Of a DNA stretch of 64,000 bases, positions 8,075-15,759 are shown in pieces. Positions within the stretch are counted from its first letter, which is position 1; each line of letters begins with the position of its first letter. The position numbers and the translations under genes are program-made. This stretch comes from Acidobacteriota bacterium. GTDB lineage: Bacteria; Acidobacteriota; Terriglobia; Terriglobales; Acidobacteriaceae. A model generated the notes under the pieces. It was not told the DNA's origin and ran no database searches. It saw only the letters and a list, made by a program, of their open reading frames with translations. Location: the NCBI GenBank assembly GCA_013288805.1, contig JABDBE010000005.1:1-64000 (forward strand), written 5' to 3'.

Positions 8075-8659
8075 ATGGGAACCAAGCAGATGCTTCCAGA
8101 ACGGCAGTTAGTGACACAGCTCCTGCAACAATGGGGTAGCGGGAACAAAGCGGCGCTTGACGAGTTAATGCCGGTTGTCTATGAGCAGCTGCGCAAGCTG
8201 GCATCGCGTTGTCTGCGCGCCGAACGTTCAGACCACACTCTGCGGGCCACAGCCTTGGTCAACGAGGCCTACTTACGCCTTGTCGATGCCGACATAGCCT
8301 GGCAGGACCGGGTTCATTTCTTCGCAGTTTCCGCTCGGCTCCTTCGCCGCATTCTGGTCGACCACGCGAAAGCTCATAACCGCGACAAGCGGGGGGGCGG
8401 TGCGGAGAAAATCTCGCTGGATGACGCTGTATTGGTTGGTCCGCAAACCAGCGGAGGCATTGTGGAGTTGGACGAGGCGCTGCAACGCCTCGCGGCCCAC
8501 GATCAAAGAAAGAGCGAGCTCATCGAGCTGCTTTTCTTCGGCGGCCTTACCTACGACGAAACTGCGGAAGCCCTCAAGATTTCTCCAGCTACGGTGCATC
8601 GCGAACTGAAAATGGCGAAGGCGTGGTTGCACCGCGAACTTACACAAAACGTCTCCTAG
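8075..8659 (+). CDS. ECF sigma factor, TIGR02999 type
   Basis: 194 aa. Region 2 carries TALVNEAYLRLVDAD and HFFAVSARLLRRILVDHA, diagnostic of the TIGR02999/Sig-70_X6 group; region 4 contains LTYDETAEALKISPATVHRELKMAK, the -35-binding HTH. ATG at 8075 or 8090. The next gene, a Ser/Thr kinase, starts 8 bp downstream, a pairing typical of Acidobacteriota and Planctomycetes in which phosphorylation, rather than a classical anti-sigma factor, is thought to control the sigma factor. Direct control of this pair is inference. Confidence 0.9.
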   Translation: MGTKQMLPERQLVTQLLQQWGSGNKAALDELMPVVYEQLRKLASRCLRAERSDHTLRATALVNEAYLRLVDADIAWQDRVHFFAVSARLLRRILVDHAKAHNRDKRGGGAEKISLDDAVLVGPQTSGGIVELDEALQRLAAHDQRKSELIELLFFGGLTYDETAEALKISPATVHRELKMAKAWLHRELTQNVS

Positions 8660-8667
8660 GAATATTA

Positions 8668-11421
8668 ATGGCTTCTTCCTCCAGTTCCGACCGCTGGCGT
8701 CGGCTCGAAGCCTTATTTTATGAGGCTGTCGAGTTGAAGCCCGAGGCGCGCGCAGAGTTCCTCGACCAGCGCTGCGGCGGGGATACGGATCTGCGGAAGG
8801 AAGTGGAAACTCTTCTGGAGTCCGCCGAGAAACCCATGGATTTCCTGGAAAGGCCGGTGCTCGAGGCAGCGCATCGCATGATGGAGGGGGATCATCACGA
8901 TAGCATTGCTCCCGGCACACGCCTGGCACATTACGAAATTATTTCCGTGCTTGGAGCTGGCGGCATGGGCGAGGTCTATCTGGCCGAGGACACGCGTCTC
9001 AGACGGAAAGTCGCGCTTAAAATGCTTTCGCCAGAACTGACGCGCGATGAACGCGGGTTGCGTCGTTTTGAGCACGAGGCGCACGCCGCTTCCGCGCTTA
9101 ATCATCCCAACATTCTTACTATTCATGAGTTCGGGCAGGCCGACGGAATGCATTTTATTGCTTCCGAATTCATCGATGGCGCGACCCTTCGTCAGCGACT
9201 GGCAAACGGAAGACTTGAGTTGGGCACCGCGATTGAAATCGCGATCCAGATCGCCAGCGCTCTGGCAGCGGCGCATGCCACCGGAATTATTCATCGTGAC
9301 ATTAAGCCGGAAAACGTGATCGTGCGATCCGATGGGATTGTGAAGGTTCTGGATTTCGGAATCGCCAAGCTAAGCGAGAAAAAGGCTGGGGGGACAATTC
9401 GTCGCTTGGCCACGACAGTTGGATCGTCGACCAGTGAACCGGGAATGGTATTGGGCACGGCGAAGTATATGTCGCCGGAGCAGGCCCGCGGGATTGAGGT
9501 TGACGCTCGCAGTGACATTTTCAGCCTGGGAGCGGTGATCTACGAACTCGTCACCGGAAGATCGGCATTCGAGGGCGGCACCGCCAGCGACATCATCGCC
9601 GAAATCCTGAAGGTCGAGCCCCCGCCGCCAGTAGAATTCGTCCCTGAGGTGCCGCATGAACTGGAACGGATGATCAGCAAGGCTTTGCGTAAGGACCGCG
9701 AAACCCGATATCAATCGGTAAAGGATTTGCTCATTGATCTTCAGGACTTCAAGAAGGAAATGGAGTTTCAAGCGCAGTTGCAACGCTCGGTGCGCCCCAG
9801 CAGCCGGTCAAGTGGCGCTAGAAAGATTCTGCAAGGGACACTGAAGGCAGTTCACCTTGAAGCGAAGAAGTCTGGCTCGAGCGGTCGCGCACTTGCCCAA
9901 GCGGATAGTACGGATCTCGATTCCGATGCTGTTTCGTCGCGCGGAAAATTCCTGGCGCTGGCTGTGATCCTGATCGCTGTTTCGGTCATCGGCTACTTCC
10001 TTGTAAGAAAGTCGAACCCAACTCCGACAGCCGCTCGCCCGCGCAGCCTGGCGATTCTTCCCTTTCGAAATCTCAAGCAGGATCCCGAAACCGACTTTCT
10101 GGGATTTTCGCTGGCAGACGCAGTCATTACCAAGCTCGGCTACATCAATGCTATTACCGTTCGCCCATCTTCTTCTGTCGACAAGTATCGCAATCAGATC
10201 ATCGATCCCAAGAAAGTTGCCGCTGATTTGAATGTCGACACGCTACTCACCGGCAGCTTTATTAAAGATGGCGACGACTTGCGAATCACTACCCAATTGG
10301 TGGATGTGAATCCGGACAAGATTCTCTGGCAGGATGCGATCGATCTAAAGTACGACAAATTGTTAACCGTACAAGATCGAGTGGCACAACAGATCATCAA
10401 GGGTTTGGAGTTGAATCTTTCTCCTGCAGAGGCCGCAAATCTCAAGCCTGACAACCCGATTAATTCGCTGGCTTACGAAGACTACTTGCGGGGAGTCGAT
10501 CTATACTCGCTCAACGAGTTTGCCCCGGCGATTCAACTGCTGGAAAAATCTGCTTCCATCGAACCCAAATACGCGCTTACCTGGGCACACCTTGGGCGGG
10601 CGTACACCACCAATGCGTCATTGAGGTTCGGCGGGCGCGAGGATTACAGCAAGGCCCAGGCTGCGTATGAGAAGGCGATCGCATTAAATCCAACGCTGGT
10701 TGAGCCACGGATCTATATGGCCAATTTACTGACCGATACCGGCAGAGTGGAAGAGGCCGTGCCTTTGCTGAGATCGGCGCTCCAGATCAGCCCCAATAAT
10801 GCGGACGCGCACTGGGAGCTTGGCTACGCTTACCGCTTTGGCGGGATGCTCGAAGAGTCGGTGGCGGAGTGTGAACAAGCGCGCCAGAATAATCCGCAGG
10901 TGAAAATCAGCAGCTCCGCGCTAAACGCCTATCTGTATCTTGGTGAATACGAGAAATTCATGCAGAGCTTGCCAACCAACGATTCGATTTACATCCTCTT
11001 CTATCGCGGCTTCGCGGAATATTACCTGAACAATCACGAGCAGGCGGCCAAGGATTTTGACCGGGCCTTCGAAATGGAATCTTCCTTGCTTCCCGCGGAC
11101 GTAGGGAAGGCCCTGAGTTATTCCATCAAGCACGAAGACGCGCGTGGCTTGAAGCTTCTCCACGACACAGAAGACCGGATCGAAGAGCAAGGAGTGACGG
11201 ATGCGGAAGGAATTTACAAGGTCGCTCAGGCCTACGCGGTGTTAGGCGACAAGGCGTCCGCGCTACACATGCTTCGGCACAGCATCGGAGGCGGGTTCTT
11301 TTGCTATCCCTACTTCATGCGCGACCCTTTATTACAAAATATTCGCAACGAACCCGAATTCCAAACTCTGATGAGTCAAGCACACCAGAGGCACGAACAA
11401 TTCAAGGCGCGGTTTTTCTAA
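8668..11421 (+). CDS. Transmembrane Ser/Thr protein kinase with TolB-like and TPR domains
   Basis: 917 aa. N-terminal about 75 residues form the helical segment common in acidobacterial kinases. Kinase domain about 89-350: glycine loop LGAGGMGEVYLAED, VALK lysine, HRDIKPEN catalytic loop (near 210), DFGIAKL metal loop, MSPEQARG activation segment. One membrane helix near 428-446. The outer part has a TolB/FlgO-like domain (RSLAILPFRNLKQD) and then about 6 TPRs to the end. Start at 8668 is set by AGGA before the ATG; the frame reaches back to 8623 inside the sigma gene. All catalytic residues are present, so it should be active; substrate unknown. Confidence 0.93.
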   Translation: MASSSSSDRWRRLEALFYEAVELKPEARAEFLDQRCGGDTDLRKEVETLLESAEKPMDFLERPVLEAAHRMMEGDHHDSIAPGTRLAHYEIISVLGAGGMGEVYLAEDTRLRRKVALKMLSPELTRDERGLRRFEHEAHAASALNHPNILTIHEFGQADGMHFIASEFIDGATLRQRLANGRLELGTAIEIAIQIASALAAAHATGIIHRDIKPENVIVRSDGIVKVLDFGIAKLSEKKAGGTIRRLATTVGSSTSEPGMVLGTAKYMSPEQARGIEVDARSDIFSLGAVIYELVTGRSAFEGGTASDIIAEILKVEPPPPVEFVPEVPHELERMISKALRKDRETRYQSVKDLLIDLQDFKKEMEFQAQLQRSVRPSSRSSGARKILQGTLKAVHLEAKKSGSSGRALAQADSTDLDSDAVSSRGKFLALAVILIAVSVIGYFLVRKSNPTPTAARPRSLAILPFRNLKQDPETDFLGFSLADAVITKLGYINAITVRPSSSVDKYRNQIIDPKKVAADLNVDTLLTGSFIKDGDDLRITTQLVDVNPDKILWQDAIDLKYDKLLTVQDRVAQQIIKGLELNLSPAEAANLKPDNPINSLAYEDYLRGVDLYSLNEFAPAIQLLEKSASIEPKYALTWAHLGRAYTTNASLRFGGREDYSKAQAAYEKAIALNPTLVEPRIYMANLLTDTGRVEEAVPLLRSALQISPNNADAHWELGYAYRFGGMLEESVAECEQARQNNPQVKISSSALNAYLYLGEYEKFMQSLPTNDSIYILFYRGFAEYYLNNHEQAAKDFDRAFEMESSLLPADVGKALSYSIKHEDARGLKLLHDTEDRIEEQGVTDAEGIYKVAQAYAVLGDKASALHMLRHSIGGGFFCYPYFMRDPLLQNIRNEPEFQTLMSQAHQRHEQFKARFF

Positions 11422-11486
11422 GCGGATCAGGCTACGGCGTTGACTTTCCTTTTGCGGCTTGTTTCGTCCTTCCCCGGTCGCAATCG

Positions 11487-12005
11487 TTACTCTTCATCCA
11501 GATATTCGCCGGGAACGTCATCCTCGGGTACTTCGCGCGTCCGCACTTCCCTTCCGTCCTGGTCGTCCGCTTCTTCGACGCCTGATATCACGCCGGCTTC
11601 AAACGCGTTGCCTTCATCGATCAACTCGTCGACACTTTCCGAGTCCGCGCGTTCGACGTTGGACAATCCCTGCAGATCTCCCGATTGCCCGGCTGAATCC
11701 GAGTCAGATTCCGGATGCAGGAATGGCGTATCAGCCCGTCTCGGATTTCGGTTGGGCGCTCGTCGCGTGGCTGCTCTGACAGACTGCACACCGCTTGTCT
11801 TCTTCTTGTTCCTGCTAGCCACGGCTTTCGTTTTCGTGACACCCTTGGTTCGCGCCGCCGGCTTCTTCGGAGCAGATTTCTTGGCAGCCAGGCTCTTTCT
11901 GGCTGTCCCCCTAGCCCTGGCAGCACGCTTTGGCTTTATCAGCTTCTTCGATCCGCTCTGCTTGCTCTTCGTTTTCGTTTTCTTTGTCTTCTTTTTGATG
12001 GCCAT
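11487..12005 (-). CDS. Histone H1-like basic N-terminus with acidic C-terminus
   Basis: 172 aa. Residues 1-90 are dominated by Lys/Ala/Arg/Pro (MAIKKKTKKTKTKSKQ, AAKKSAPKKPAARTKG), as in bacterial histone H1-like proteins that coat DNA. Residues about 105-172 are acidic and ordered-looking (SGDLQGLSNVERADSESV, ending PEDDVPGEYLDEE). The frame is uninterrupted and codon use is normal despite the bias. Nucleoid binding is inferred from composition; the acidic part could be a protein-interaction or autoinhibitory tail. Confidence 0.7.
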   Translation of the reverse strand: MAIKKKTKKTKTKSKQSGSKKLIKPKRAARARGTARKSLAAKKSAPKKPAARTKGVTKTKAVASRNKKKTSGVQSVRAATRRAPNRNPRRADTPFLHPESDSDSAGQSGDLQGLSNVERADSESVDELIDEGNAFEAGVISGVEEADDQDGREVRTREVPEDDVPGEYLDEE

Positions 12006-12490
12006 TGGCGCAGTCTAGCACCGACGGAGACGTGCCGCAAAACTTACCAGTTGCCGTGACGAGGATCACGTAGGGCTGCTTGAGAAGGCTCCTTACGTTT
12101 CAGCGTACGAGCCTCGATACCCCATAAATGATCGCGCCCCACAGCGCCACCGGTAACGGACTCCAACGTATGAACGTGCCTATGAGATTGGTACTCACTC
12201 CTGGCTTAGCCTCTCGATCATGGGCGATGGATCTCAATCCGTATCCCGCATCCTGCGGACGCGACGTCTGGTGGCTTCTTTGGATTCCGGAAGGGGTTGG
12301 CGGTTTGCCTGTGTTCGTGAGCCTCCGTTGCTTTACCTAGCCGTTGCGCAAGACATATTTAAGATCGGATCACAGCCGTTTCCAGACTCTGGCAGGCCTC
12401 CGAAGCCCTTGTCAGTCACGATTAGTGACACATTTCGCCAGTAGGGGCAACGACAGCGCCCCTTCCCGTATCCAAAGTACAGAGGGCGTG
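12006..12490. other. Intergenic region without a recognised gene
   Basis: About 485 bp. Open frames here are short and compositionally poor. An imperfect inverted repeat (GTCAGTCAC / GTGACAC near 12411-12431) is the only structure noticed. Confidence 0.3.
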
Positions 12491-12706
12491 ATGAAGCAGC
12501 ACCAACCGAAAAAGCACCCAACCCGGCGGGCTTACGCCTCGGCGTTGAAGACGATCCGTGTCCAGTTGCAAACCATAGAATCGCAGTCCGACACCATCCT
12601 CCGTCAAAACCAGTTTATGGTCATGATGCGGATGAAGGACCGAAGGCCCGCCAGGCCCAGGAAGCCTGAAGTTCCGTGGGGACTGCCGAACGAGTGGGTT
12701 AACTGA
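12491..12706 (+). CDS. Small basic hypothetical protein
   Basis: 71 aa, starting MKQHQPKKHPTRRAYASALK, with a short helical middle (IRVQLQTIESQSDTILRQNQ, possible coiled coil) and a Pro/Arg-rich end. The ATG at 12491 has GAGGGCGTG directly upstream; the frame extends farther back but the extra part looks non-coding. No family recognised; could be spurious. Confidence 0.4.
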   Translation: MKQHQPKKHPTRRAYASALKTIRVQLQTIESQSDTILRQNQFMVMMRMKDRRPARPRKPEVPWGLPNEWVN

Positions 12707-12864
12707 GCGGACAGTTCTATTCGTTTAAGTCTAAGCCGGACGGAGCGTTCAGTGCCTGATGCAAATTGCGACGGGCACACGCAAGACTAGGCACAGTGAA
12801 GAACAGCGCCGCGAGTGCAGCCGCATCCTTTACAATTGCGTAATATCCTCAAAGGAGTTCTGCA

Positions 12865-13215
12865 ATGAGTACCCTGGCGGTCCTACAATCACTGAAGGAA
12901 AGCGTTCTCAGTCAAGCCAGCGTAAAAGCCATCTACGGCGAGCCTATCTCAGCCCACGGAAAGACAGTCGTACCGGTTGCGAAAATATTGTATGGCTACG
13001 GTGCTGGCGCTGGCACTGGCGGCTTGGGCGATGCGAATGCCCGGGGCGAAGGAGGGGGCGGCGGCGGGGGAGTACGGGCTATTCCTGTGGGCGTGATAGA
13101 GATCAGTGAGCAGCAGACTAGTTTCGTTCCGATTACCGACCGAAAGAAGCTGACCGGGGCAGTGCTAGCCGGAATCGGTTTAGGTGTATTGCTGGGCTGG
13201 CGAACAAGACGCTGA
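12865..13215 (+). CDS. GerW/YtfJ-family protein
   Basis: 116 aa. Contains the family signature GKTVVPVAKILYGYGAGAG, a Gly-rich loop (GEGGGGGGGVR) and IPVGVIEIS...FVPI, ending in one hydrophobic helix (AVLAGIGLGVLLGW). The family is named for the Bacillus spore protein YtfJ/GerW but is common in non-sporulating bacteria, where its role is unknown. Start fixed by AAAGGAG at 12851-12857. Stands alone between a hypothetical gene and tRNA-Lys. Confidence 0.85.
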   Translation: MSTLAVLQSLKESVLSQASVKAIYGEPISAHGKTVVPVAKILYGYGAGAGTGGLGDANARGEGGGGGGGVRAIPVGVIEISEQQTSFVPITDRKKLTGAVLAGIGLGVLLGWRTRR

Positions 13216-13447
13216 AAACGCATCCGTGATTGCACCTGCCGCCGCGTTGAAAACCTTCGTACAGGAGTGAGTCAACCGGAGTGTCCTGGCAGTCCGTGGT
13301 TGTCGAAAATACGCTCATCCATCCGGAACCTTGGTGCTCGATGCTACGGAGCGCATAGTCGGCACAAAGCTGGGCGGAGTACTGAAAACGAAGTCTTGAA
13401 TGATCAGGAAGGAAACACCGCAAGTACATCCACAACAGAGATTTATA

Positions 13448-13523
13448 TGGTGAGCGCGGATGGACTCGAACCATCGACCCATGCCTTAAAAGGGCATTGC
13501 TCTGCCAACTGAGCTACGCGCCC
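13448..13523 (-). tRNA. tRNA-Lys (anticodon TTT)
   Basis: Reverse strand folds as a complete 76-nt tRNA: acceptor GGGCGCG/CGCGCTC, D-arm TAGCTCAGTTGGCAGAGC, anticodon stem ATGCC/GGCAT with loop CTTTTAA (anticodon TTT), T-arm GGTTCGAGTCC, and encoded CCA. Its 5' half (13486-13523) is repeated at 27732-27772; it is the integration site of the adjoining element, so everything upstream of its 5' end now belongs to the element. Confidence 0.97.
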
Positions 13524-13526
13524 ACA
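13486..13526. repeat. Left attachment-site core (att), within tRNA-Lys
   Basis: 41 bp identical to 27732-27772. It runs from the anticodon loop to 3 bp beyond the 5' end of the tRNA. The sequence diverges immediately on both sides (C vs T at the left, G vs T at the right). Confidence 0.9.
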
Positions 13527-13554
13527 GCGAGTGGAAACCGCACAAACGAAACAG

Positions 13555-14814
13555 CTAAGCCGGAAGTTTGTTTGCCGGCTGCATCGACTCTAGCGCACGA
13601 TCAGCGCACAATGGAGACAAAGCAGATTCTAACTTCGCCATTGCCGCGACGCTCTGATCGCTGCTGGTTTTGATGTAATGGTCGCGAGTTACTTGCACGT
13701 CTTTGTGTCGGAGTATCTGTTGCACCATCACGTCATCTACCCCCAGGCTGTACAGCGTTGACGCCAGCCCGCGCCTGAAAGCGTGCCAGCCATGCCACCA
13801 AGGTAGATTATCATCTCGCTTGAAATCGTGCGAGACGGAAGCCGCGACGTGATCTGGCTTTGACTTTCGACAGGCTTCGCAACGATTCAGCGCGGGTAGG
13901 ATCTCCCGGTTTAGCGTGTTGTTCAGATTCGCGGGATTGCCTTTGCCGTTTGCGAACATCGAACCGGCGGAAGGATTCCCGCAAGCCTTTCGGTGACGGT
14001 CAAGAATCGCCGCCAGCCGTGGAATGACCGGAACGGCAGCCTTGCTCCGTTTCGTCTTCGGCTCGTTTGTGAAACCTTCCCACACCGAACGGTTTACCAT
14101 GAGCCGCTGCCCGTCGTAGTCTTCCCATCGCAGGCCTCGCAGCTCAGCGCGTCGCAAACCAGTGAAAGCAGCTACAGCACACACCGTCGCGGCCGGTTCC
14201 GGTATCACCGCGAGCATCGTTTCAATTTCCCGCAGAGTGTATGCATAGGTTTCGTCATCTTCGGGAGCATCTGGTAGGCGCACAAGCTTAACCGGGTTCC
14301 CTGCCCCCTTTGGCAGCAGTTCCAGCCGTTCGGCTTCATCGAAGATCAGTGAAAGCAAGTTCCTGAGATGCGCCAAAGTGCTGTGCTTCATTTCTGGATT
14401 CTGCCGATGGATCGCGTCTATCACCTGCTGAGCGGAGAGCACGCGAAAATCGCGCAACCGCATCTCTGCACAACGAGGCCTTAGCTGCGATTCCCAGCGG
14501 GCCAAGTAACCGCGGTAAGTGCTCTCCCTGACTCGTTCCTTGAGATGAGGAAAAAACAAGCCCTCAGCGAATGAGCCGATGGTCTGAGTCTGTTCCGGTT
14601 TCGTGTCGCCGTCATTCATCGGTCGCAAGAATTTCTCGGCCTCTTGCTCGATCGTTCTGGGCGCACGCTTTAGGCGGGCATGTTCGGGAGCGATCGGCGC
14701 GAGCTGCTTCGCCAATTGCCTGCGGACCACTTGTCCGTTCTCGATGACGTTTTCCCGATAGCGGAGTACCCACCAGCCCGCCCGCGCATAGATGTAACCC
14801 TTCTGTGCTTTCAT
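13555..14814 (-). CDS. int: Tyrosine recombinase (element integrase)
   Basis: 419 aa. N-terminal Arm-like part, SAM-like core-binding domain (about 80-165) and catalytic domain (about 190-390). Catalytic residues seen: R221 in TGLRRAEL, a lysine near 258 (TKRSKAA), H344 and R347 in WHAFRRG, H370 in LRHKD, nucleophile Y380 in DHYIKT. A CEAC pair near 312-315 is unusual. ATG at 14814 overlaps the upstream small gene as ATGA and follows AGGGGGC. Located 31 bp from tRNA-Lys, so it integrates the element there. Promoter at 14998-15026. Confidence 0.95.
   Translation of the reverse strand: MKAQKGYIYARAGWWVLRYRENVIENGQVVRRQLAKQLAPIAPEHARLKRAPRTIEQEAEKFLRPMNDGDTKPEQTQTIGSFAEGLFFPHLKERVRESTYRGYLARWESQLRPRCAEMRLRDFRVLSAQQVIDAIHRQNPEMKHSTLAHLRNLLSLIFDEAERLELLPKGAGNPVKLVRLPDAPEDDETYAYTLREIETMLAVIPEPAATVCAVAAFTGLRRAELRGLRWEDYDGQRLMVNRSVWEGFTNEPKTKRSKAAVPVIPRLAAILDRHRKACGNPSAGSMFANGKGNPANLNNTLNREILPALNRCEACRKSKPDHVAASVSHDFKRDDNLPWWHGWHAFRRGLASTLYSLGVDDVMVQQILRHKDVQVTRDHYIKTSSDQSVAAMAKLESALSPLCADRALESMQPANKLPA
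13591..13614 (+). repeat. Candidate integrase arm-type site, left
   Basis: Two tandem GCGCAC(A/G)AT units (TAGCGCACGATCAGCGCACA...), in the 3' end of the integrase gene, 65 bp inside the left core. A matching tandem pair in the same orientation lies 91 bp inside the right core at 27617-27641. Confidence 0.5.
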
Positions 14815-14960
14815 TGCTGGCCCCCTTTCTTGCTCCATCGTGCTTGACTCGCCTTCCGCGCACGTTCCTTGCGCTCTTTTGGAGTCATCTTGGCGGCTGC
14901 CTTCTTTCCGCCACTAGACCCTAGCTGCCGCATAACTTTCGTCAGAAGTGTTTTGTCCAT
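14811..14960 (-). CDS. Small basic protein upstream of integrase
   Basis: 49 aa, start at 14960 behind AAGGGAAGCG, stop overlapping the integrase start (ATGA). Central motif GGKKAAAKMTPKERKERARK followed by ASQARW resembles the small basic DNA-associated proteins found in many mobile elements, and resembles the protein at 26760-26963 near the other end (GGLARAKKLSPARRKEIATK). Coupled translation with int suggests a regulatory or accessory role in recombination; this is inference. Confidence 0.65.
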   Translation of the reverse strand: MDKTLLTKVMRQLGSSGGKKAAAKMTPKERKERARKASQARWSKKGGQQ

Positions 14961-14981
14961 CGCTTCCCTTTCTGCCGCATC

Positions 14982-15018
14982 CTAAACGGCTAAGATGATT
15001 GTATGCTAAGCGGCTAAG
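14982..15018 (+). repeat. Tandem CTAAnCGGCTAAG repeats over the int promoter
   Basis: Two 13-mers, CTAAACGGCTAAG (14982-14994) and CTAAGCGGCTAAG (15006-15018), 24 bp apart; each holds two CTAA units 8 bp apart. One copy fills the -35/-10 spacer, the other lies near the expected transcription start. Likely operator repeats. Confidence 0.65.
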
Positions 15019-15026
15019 GAAGTCAA
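14998..15026 (-). promoter_or_regulatory. Integrase-operon promoter
   Basis: On the reverse strand TTGACT (15021-15026), 17-nt spacer, TACAAT (14998-15003): close to sigma-70 consensus with ideal spacing. The spacer contains CCTTAGCCGC. It precedes the small basic gene (start 14960) and integrase. Confidence 0.75.
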
Positions 15027-15031
15027 AGGGG

Positions 15032-15529
15032 TTAGAACGGTATATCCTCATCGCTGATCGGGCGAGATTCGGCAGTCTGCGCCATTGGGCGGGAATTCAG
15101 GTTTGGGACCTCCTCTGCGCTGTCACAAGCTATTTGCAACTTGTACCGCTTCTGCCCGCTGGCTTTGTCGGTCCACGAGTAGGTTTGCAGTCTGCCAGTG
15201 ACGTAGACTTTCGATTCTGCGGGGAGGGTCGCGATCCGCTCGCCCTGGCCGTTCCATGAGACGCAATCAACATAGACCGTCCGGGTCCCGTCTTTCGTGC
15301 CTTCGATCACAGCGAGAGTGAAAGTGCAAAGCTTGTTTTGATTAACCGTGACACGGATCTTCTGGTTTCGCAGGAGCCCGGTTACAACTGTGCGGTTAAG
15401 ACTTCGTTCGTTATTTCCCAGCATGGTAACTATTCTCCTCAGATAGTCCACGCGCTCCGCACGGCTAAGCCTCGGACCGCGTTTGAGCTCGCGCTTGAGG
15501 GTCGCGATATCCCGATTATTTAGCAGCAT
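15032..15529 (-). CDS. Single-stranded DNA-binding protein (SSB-like)
   Basis: 165 aa. An OB-fold runs from about residue 36 (LNRTVVTGLLRN, FTLAVIEGT, YVDCVSWNGQGERIATL, KVYVTGRLQTYSW) and the protein ends in DEDIPF, the classic SSB C-terminal tip that recruits replication and repair partners. The N-terminal 35 residues (NRDIATLKRELKRGPRL) are an extra charged segment; an internal ATG at 15424 behind GAGGAG could make a normal-length SSB. Start at 15529 overlaps the upstream HTH gene by 14 bp. Part of the element replication operon, protecting single strands during element DNA synthesis. Confidence 0.85.
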   Translation of the reverse strand: MLLNNRDIATLKRELKRGPRLSRAERVDYLRRIVTMLGNNERSLNRTVVTGLLRNQKIRVTVNQNKLCTFTLAVIEGTKDGTRTVYVDCVSWNGQGERIATLPAESKVYVTGRLQTYSWTDKASGQKRYKLQIACDSAEEVPNLNSRPMAQTAESRPISDEDIPF

Positions 15530-15755
15530 GGCTGTTCCGGCAGCGACGGGCGAACCAAGCCTCTAGCTCTGGCGACTGCCAGCGAAAACGAACGTATTTA
15601 CCAAAGCGGACGCACGGCAGAGGATCGGCAGCACGAGAGCGTGTCTGCTCCCTGATCCACGATGCAGGAAGACTCCAACGCTGGGCCAGTTCATCCGGCC
15701 CGATGATTTCCGCCGTGTGCGTGACCCGGCTTTCGATTTGTGGCTGACTCGCCAT
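15516..15755 (-). CDS. AlpA/excisionase-like HTH protein
   Basis: 79 aa. MASQPQIESRVTHTAEIIG then a winged-HTH-like segment: GPDELAQRWSLPASWIREQ, CVRFGKYVRFRWQSPELEAWF, typical of phage helix-turn-helix/excisionase proteins. ATG at 15755, 4 bp after the stop of the VapE-like gene; a longer frame to 15908 overlaps that gene and has no ribosome site. It may act as recombination directionality factor or transcription regulator; which is not decidable. Confidence 0.7.
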   Translation of the reverse strand: MASQPQIESRVTHTAEIIGPDELAQRWSLPASWIREQTRSRAADPLPCVRFGKYVRFRWQSPELEAWFARRCRNSHAAK

Positions 15756-15759
15756 GTTC

